This document shows, piece by piece, positions 7,158 through 8,947 of a DNA stretch of 8,947 nt. The stretch's first letter is position 1; each line of letters begins with the position of its first letter. Made by a program: the position numbers and the translations under genes. The notes beneath the pieces were generated by a model. It made no database searches, was not told the DNA's origin, and saw only the letters and a program-made list of their open reading frames with translations. The stretch is taken from the NCBI GenBank assembly GCA_900321645.1, contig ONWZ01000074.1:1-8947 (forward strand). Direction: 5' to 3'. The stretch is from an uncultured Eubacteriales bacterium. GTDB taxonomy: Bacteria; Bacillota_I; Bacilli_A; RF39; UBA660.

Positions 7158-8168
7158 CTACTTTTCAAACTTACTCTTTTTATTTAATATTTTATCAAAT
7201 GCACTATTTATCTCACTTTTACATTTCTCAAAATCAATATTTGGATTGGTATCATTAATACAAATACATTTTCCTTTTTGCTTTTCGATATAATCAATTA
7301 TTTCTTGATTGTCGTTTGATACCGAAAAGTACTTTCCAAAATCATAATCATTAGGAATAAATTTACCATCCATAAGCTGAAAATAACGAATTAAAAATTG
7401 ATTGATATCTGACACATCACGAAAACGATTACTTGAGGTATGATCCATCTCGTCATAAATCTCTTGCCATGCTTTATCAAAATAACTCTTTAAAAATGGT
7501 TGATATACATGATTGTTATCAATACCTACGAAATCTTTTTTCGTAATGGTATTTTTTAAGGTCCTAAGATTTCTGCCTAAACCATATTTAGCATTTAAAT
7601 ATTTTTGGGGATGAGTTAGAACGATTTTTCTTTTGTTATATTTTTTACTAAGTACATGATAATTATTTTTAAGGATGCCAGCAAAGACAGGATCTTCACC
7701 GCTTAAATCAAGATTAACTTCAGTATAATTATCGACTGGTAAACCATCAATAAAGAAATCTTCTGGCTTGACATCATCAATTAAAAACATATCATCATTG
7801 AAAAGAACAAACTGTTCACTTAATTCTTTAATTCTATTGACATTTAATTCAATTGGATTAGATGAAAATACCGGTAAATACTTTTTAGGAATATAATCTG
7901 TATGTTTAATTATTTTTAATTTAGGATGATTAGTATTTAACCATTTAGGTAAATGACCCCAGGTAATAAAATAAATATTATTAATCCAGGGAGCAAATTT
8001 TTCAATACCACGAAACCAATATTTTAAATTATCCCAATCACGAAATCTAATTGTTCCATCAACACCATCTTTTTTTACTTTGTTGGGATTATATTTAGCT
8101 TTTTCTTTTAACCATTCAGGATCACTTCCATCGACCCAAAGAATAAGAAAATCAATTTTATTATTCAT
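7158..8168 (-). CDS. Stealth-family sugar-1-phosphate transferase
   Basis: Predicted cytoplasmic hexose-1-phosphate transferase, moving sugar-1-phosphate from a UDP-sugar to a glycan and leaving a phosphodiester. The family includes Neisseria SacB-type capsule polymerases and the catalytic subunit of human GlcNAc-1-phosphotransferase. From the ATG at 8168 it has 336 residues. Conserved region 1 is IDFLILWVDGSDPEWL (5-20). Region 2 spans about 40-145, with RFRDWDNLKYWFRGIEKFAP (41-60), ITWGHLPKWL (68-77) and FNDDMFL (123-129). Region 3 covers about 217-273, including H220, P224 and QFLIRYFQL. Region 4 is the C-terminal CICINDT (301-307). The longest in-frame ORF would begin 54 nt earlier (8222) and overlap LicD by 53 nt. 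The chosen start has GGGGAGGA 5 nt upstream and follows the LicD stop after 1 nt. Donor sugar is unknown. Confidence 0.93.
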   Translation of the reverse strand: MNNKIDFLILWVDGSDPEWLKEKAKYNPNKVKKDGVDGTIRFRDWDNLKYWFRGIEKFAPWINNIYFITWGHLPKWLNTNHPKLKIIKHTDYIPKKYLPVFSSNPIELNVNRIKELSEQFVLFNDDMFLIDDVKPEDFFIDGLPVDNYTEVNLDLSGEDPVFAGILKNNYHVLSKKYNKRKIVLTHPQKYLNAKYGLGRNLRTLKNTITKKDFVGIDNNHVYQPFLKSYFDKAWQEIYDEMDHTSSNRFRDVSDINQFLIRYFQLMDGKFIPNDYDFGKYFSVSNDNQEIIDYIEKQKGKCICINDTNPNIDFEKCKSEINSAFDKILNKKSKFEK

Positions 8169-8169
8169 T

Positions 8170-8947
8170 TTATTCCTCCCCATCAAATGATACAGCATCA
8201 AAACTATGACCTTTACGATCATTTTCAGGTGGTGGTGTCATATAATCACCATATAGCGAGGTTAAGAAACGATCATAATCTTTTGGAGCATCATACTTTT
8301 TACCTTCGAATAAAACTTTTGTTGTTTTATCAAAACAATCCTTAGGGAAAGTTACTTTATCGATAATATCAATGTATTCATGATATTCGCCATGATACAT
8401 GATAATTTTCTTGAGCATTCTTTTAACAATATTATTTCTTAAATTGCGGGAAATTATTTTAGCTATTTTGGATAATATCTTCCCTACTTTGCCATAAGTA
8501 TTATATTTACTTTTATTTACTAAATCAGCTTCCAATAATAAATTGATCGTAGTTAGTTTTCGTAAGAATAATTTTTTAGCTAATTTGTTTTCCGGATAAG
8601 GAACCAGTGGAAAGATGTCAATATATATTCCCTCGTGAATTGGTAATCCTTGCATTTTAGTTTCACTGACAGTAGTATTATTCATACGTAATTTAGCAAA
8701 TGGTAAAGGATAATACTTTTCAGTTTCTAATGATTGATAAAATACTTTATCATATGGATTATCTTTCATAATCTCTTTGAAACGATAATAATCTTTAGGT
8801 GCTAGATGAACATCGATATCATCATCCCAAGGAATAAATCCTTTATGACGAACAGCCCCCAAAAGAGTTCCATAAGTTATAAAATATGGGATTTCATGTT
8901 CCTTACAGATTTTCACAAATTCATCTAAAACCTTTACTTCATATTCT
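8170..8947 (-). CDS. LicD-family phosphotransferase, 5' end cut by the window
   Basis: Predicted nucleotidyltransferase-fold enzyme that transfers a CDP-activated phospho-alcohol (choline, ribitol, glycerol or similar) to a cell-surface glycan precursor. There are 258 complete codons in the window, and the frame stays open to the right edge, so the true start lies outside. The first visible residues, EYEVKVLDEF, continue smoothly into VKICKEHEIPYFITYGTLLG. This is the usual LicD opening, so a GTG at 8916 is internal and not the start. The hallmark YGTLLGAVRHKGFIPWDDDI occupies visible residues 25-44, with the metal-binding DDD at 41-43 and D45 next. A basic amphipathic stretch (about 150-180) probably lies on the membrane. 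The C-terminal YGDYMTPPPENDRKGH is the family's normal end. It ends 1 nt before the Stealth gene. Choline specificity should not be assumed. Confidence 0.94.
   Translation of the reverse strand, partial: EYEVKVLDEFVKICKEHEIPYFITYGTLLGAVRHKGFIPWDDDIDVHLAPKDYYRFKEIMKDNPYDKVFYQSLETEKYYPLPFAKLRMNNTTVSETKMQGLPIHEGIYIDIFPLVPYPENKLAKKLFLRKLTTINLLLEADLVNKSKYNTYGKVGKILSKIAKIISRNLRNNIVKRMLKKIIMYHGEYHEYIDIIDKVTFPKDCFDKTTKVLFEGKKYDAPKDYDRFLTSLYGDYMTPPPENDRKGHSFDAVSFDGEE
8174..8181 (-). promoter_or_regulatory. Shine-Dalgarno deciding the Stealth gene start
   Basis: GGGGAGGA on the minus strand lies 5 nt before the ATG at 8168 and inside the last codons of licD. It is the strongest reason to reject the longer in-frame start at 8222. 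The conserved family region also begins only four residues after the chosen methionine. Confidence 0.88.

Larger units (their letters stand above)
1..8947 (-). other. Single-direction surface-polysaccharide operon segment
   Basis: All eight genes read on the minus strand. In transcription order the junctions are +1, +8, -8, +8, -4, +13 and +10 nt, so there is no room for an internal promoter or terminator outside coding sequence. Two glycosyltransferases, a sugar-phosphate transferase, LicD, a flippase, a polymerase and tailoring enzymes form a near-complete Wzx/Wzy set. An initiating WecA- or WbaP-type transferase and nucleotide-sugar genes are not in the window. Both ends cut through genes, so the operon is larger than seen. 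Confidence 0.88.

Noticed and set aside
842..8172. Internal promoters, terminators, small RNAs or attachment sites between genes
   Set aside because: The longest gap is 13 nt, no hairpin with a T-run lies at any junction, and AT-rich promoter-like hexamers inside genes occur by chance at this base composition.
1..8947. Mycoplasma-type genetic code (TGA as tryptophan)
   Set aside because: The AT-rich composition raised this, but tryptophan is written TGG, none of the roughly 2,900 codons is an in-frame TGA, and the single TGA forms an ATGA stop/start junction at 2917-2920.
8170..8947. Phosphocholine-specific LicD
   Set aside because: The family is clear, but no choline uptake or activation genes (licA, licB, licC) are in the window, and LicD homologues use other phospho-alcohols.

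Overview
The window is a strongly AT-rich (roughly 30% GC by eye, not counted), almost gap-free piece of a surface-polysaccharide gene cluster. All eight genes lie on the minus strand, so the operon reads from right to left. Strong AGGAGG-type ribosome binding sites, Lys/Ile/Asn-rich proteins, TGG-coded tryptophan with no in-frame TGA, and a LicD plus Stealth plus Wzx/Wzy repertoire point to a low-GC Bacillota (Bacilli/Erysipelotrichia-like or a related gut lineage using the standard code). The species cannot be named from the sequence.

In transcription order the genes are: a LicD-family phosphotransferase (8947-8170, 5' end outside the window); a Stealth-family sugar-1-phosphate transferase (8168-7158); a Wzx-type flippase (7149-5638); a soluble alkaline-phosphatase-superfamily ('sulfatase-like') enzyme (5645-3900); a GT2 glycosyltransferase (3891-2917); a membrane-anchored polysaccharide deacetylase (2920-2159); a Wzy-type polymerase (2145-853); and a GT4 glycosyltransferase (842 to the left edge, 3' end outside). 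Junctions run from an 8-nt overlap to a 13-nt gap, and every start has a Shine-Dalgarno sequence in or next to the end of the gene before it. No promoter, terminator, RNA gene, mobile element or CRISPR array is visible, and no non-coding stretch exceeds 13 nt. The promoter and the initiating sugar-phosphate transferase presumably lie outside the window.

Together the genes fit a Wzx/Wzy pathway. GT2, GT4 and Stealth would build a lipid-linked repeat unit in the cytoplasm, and LicD and probably the sulfatase-like protein would add or process phospho-substituents. Wzx would flip the unit, Wzy would polymerise it outside, and the anchored deacetylase would expose free amines on it or on peptidoglycan. 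Three enzymes of phosphoryl-transfer type in one operon suggest a phosphodiester-containing, possibly zwitterionic or teichoic-acid-like polymer.

I see no clearly new type of system. The most unusual component is the apparently cytoplasmic sulfatase-like protein with a large lysine-rich insertion. Three start positions matter: a naive longest-ORF call is too long for the deacetylase and the Stealth gene, and the LicD gene has no start inside the window.
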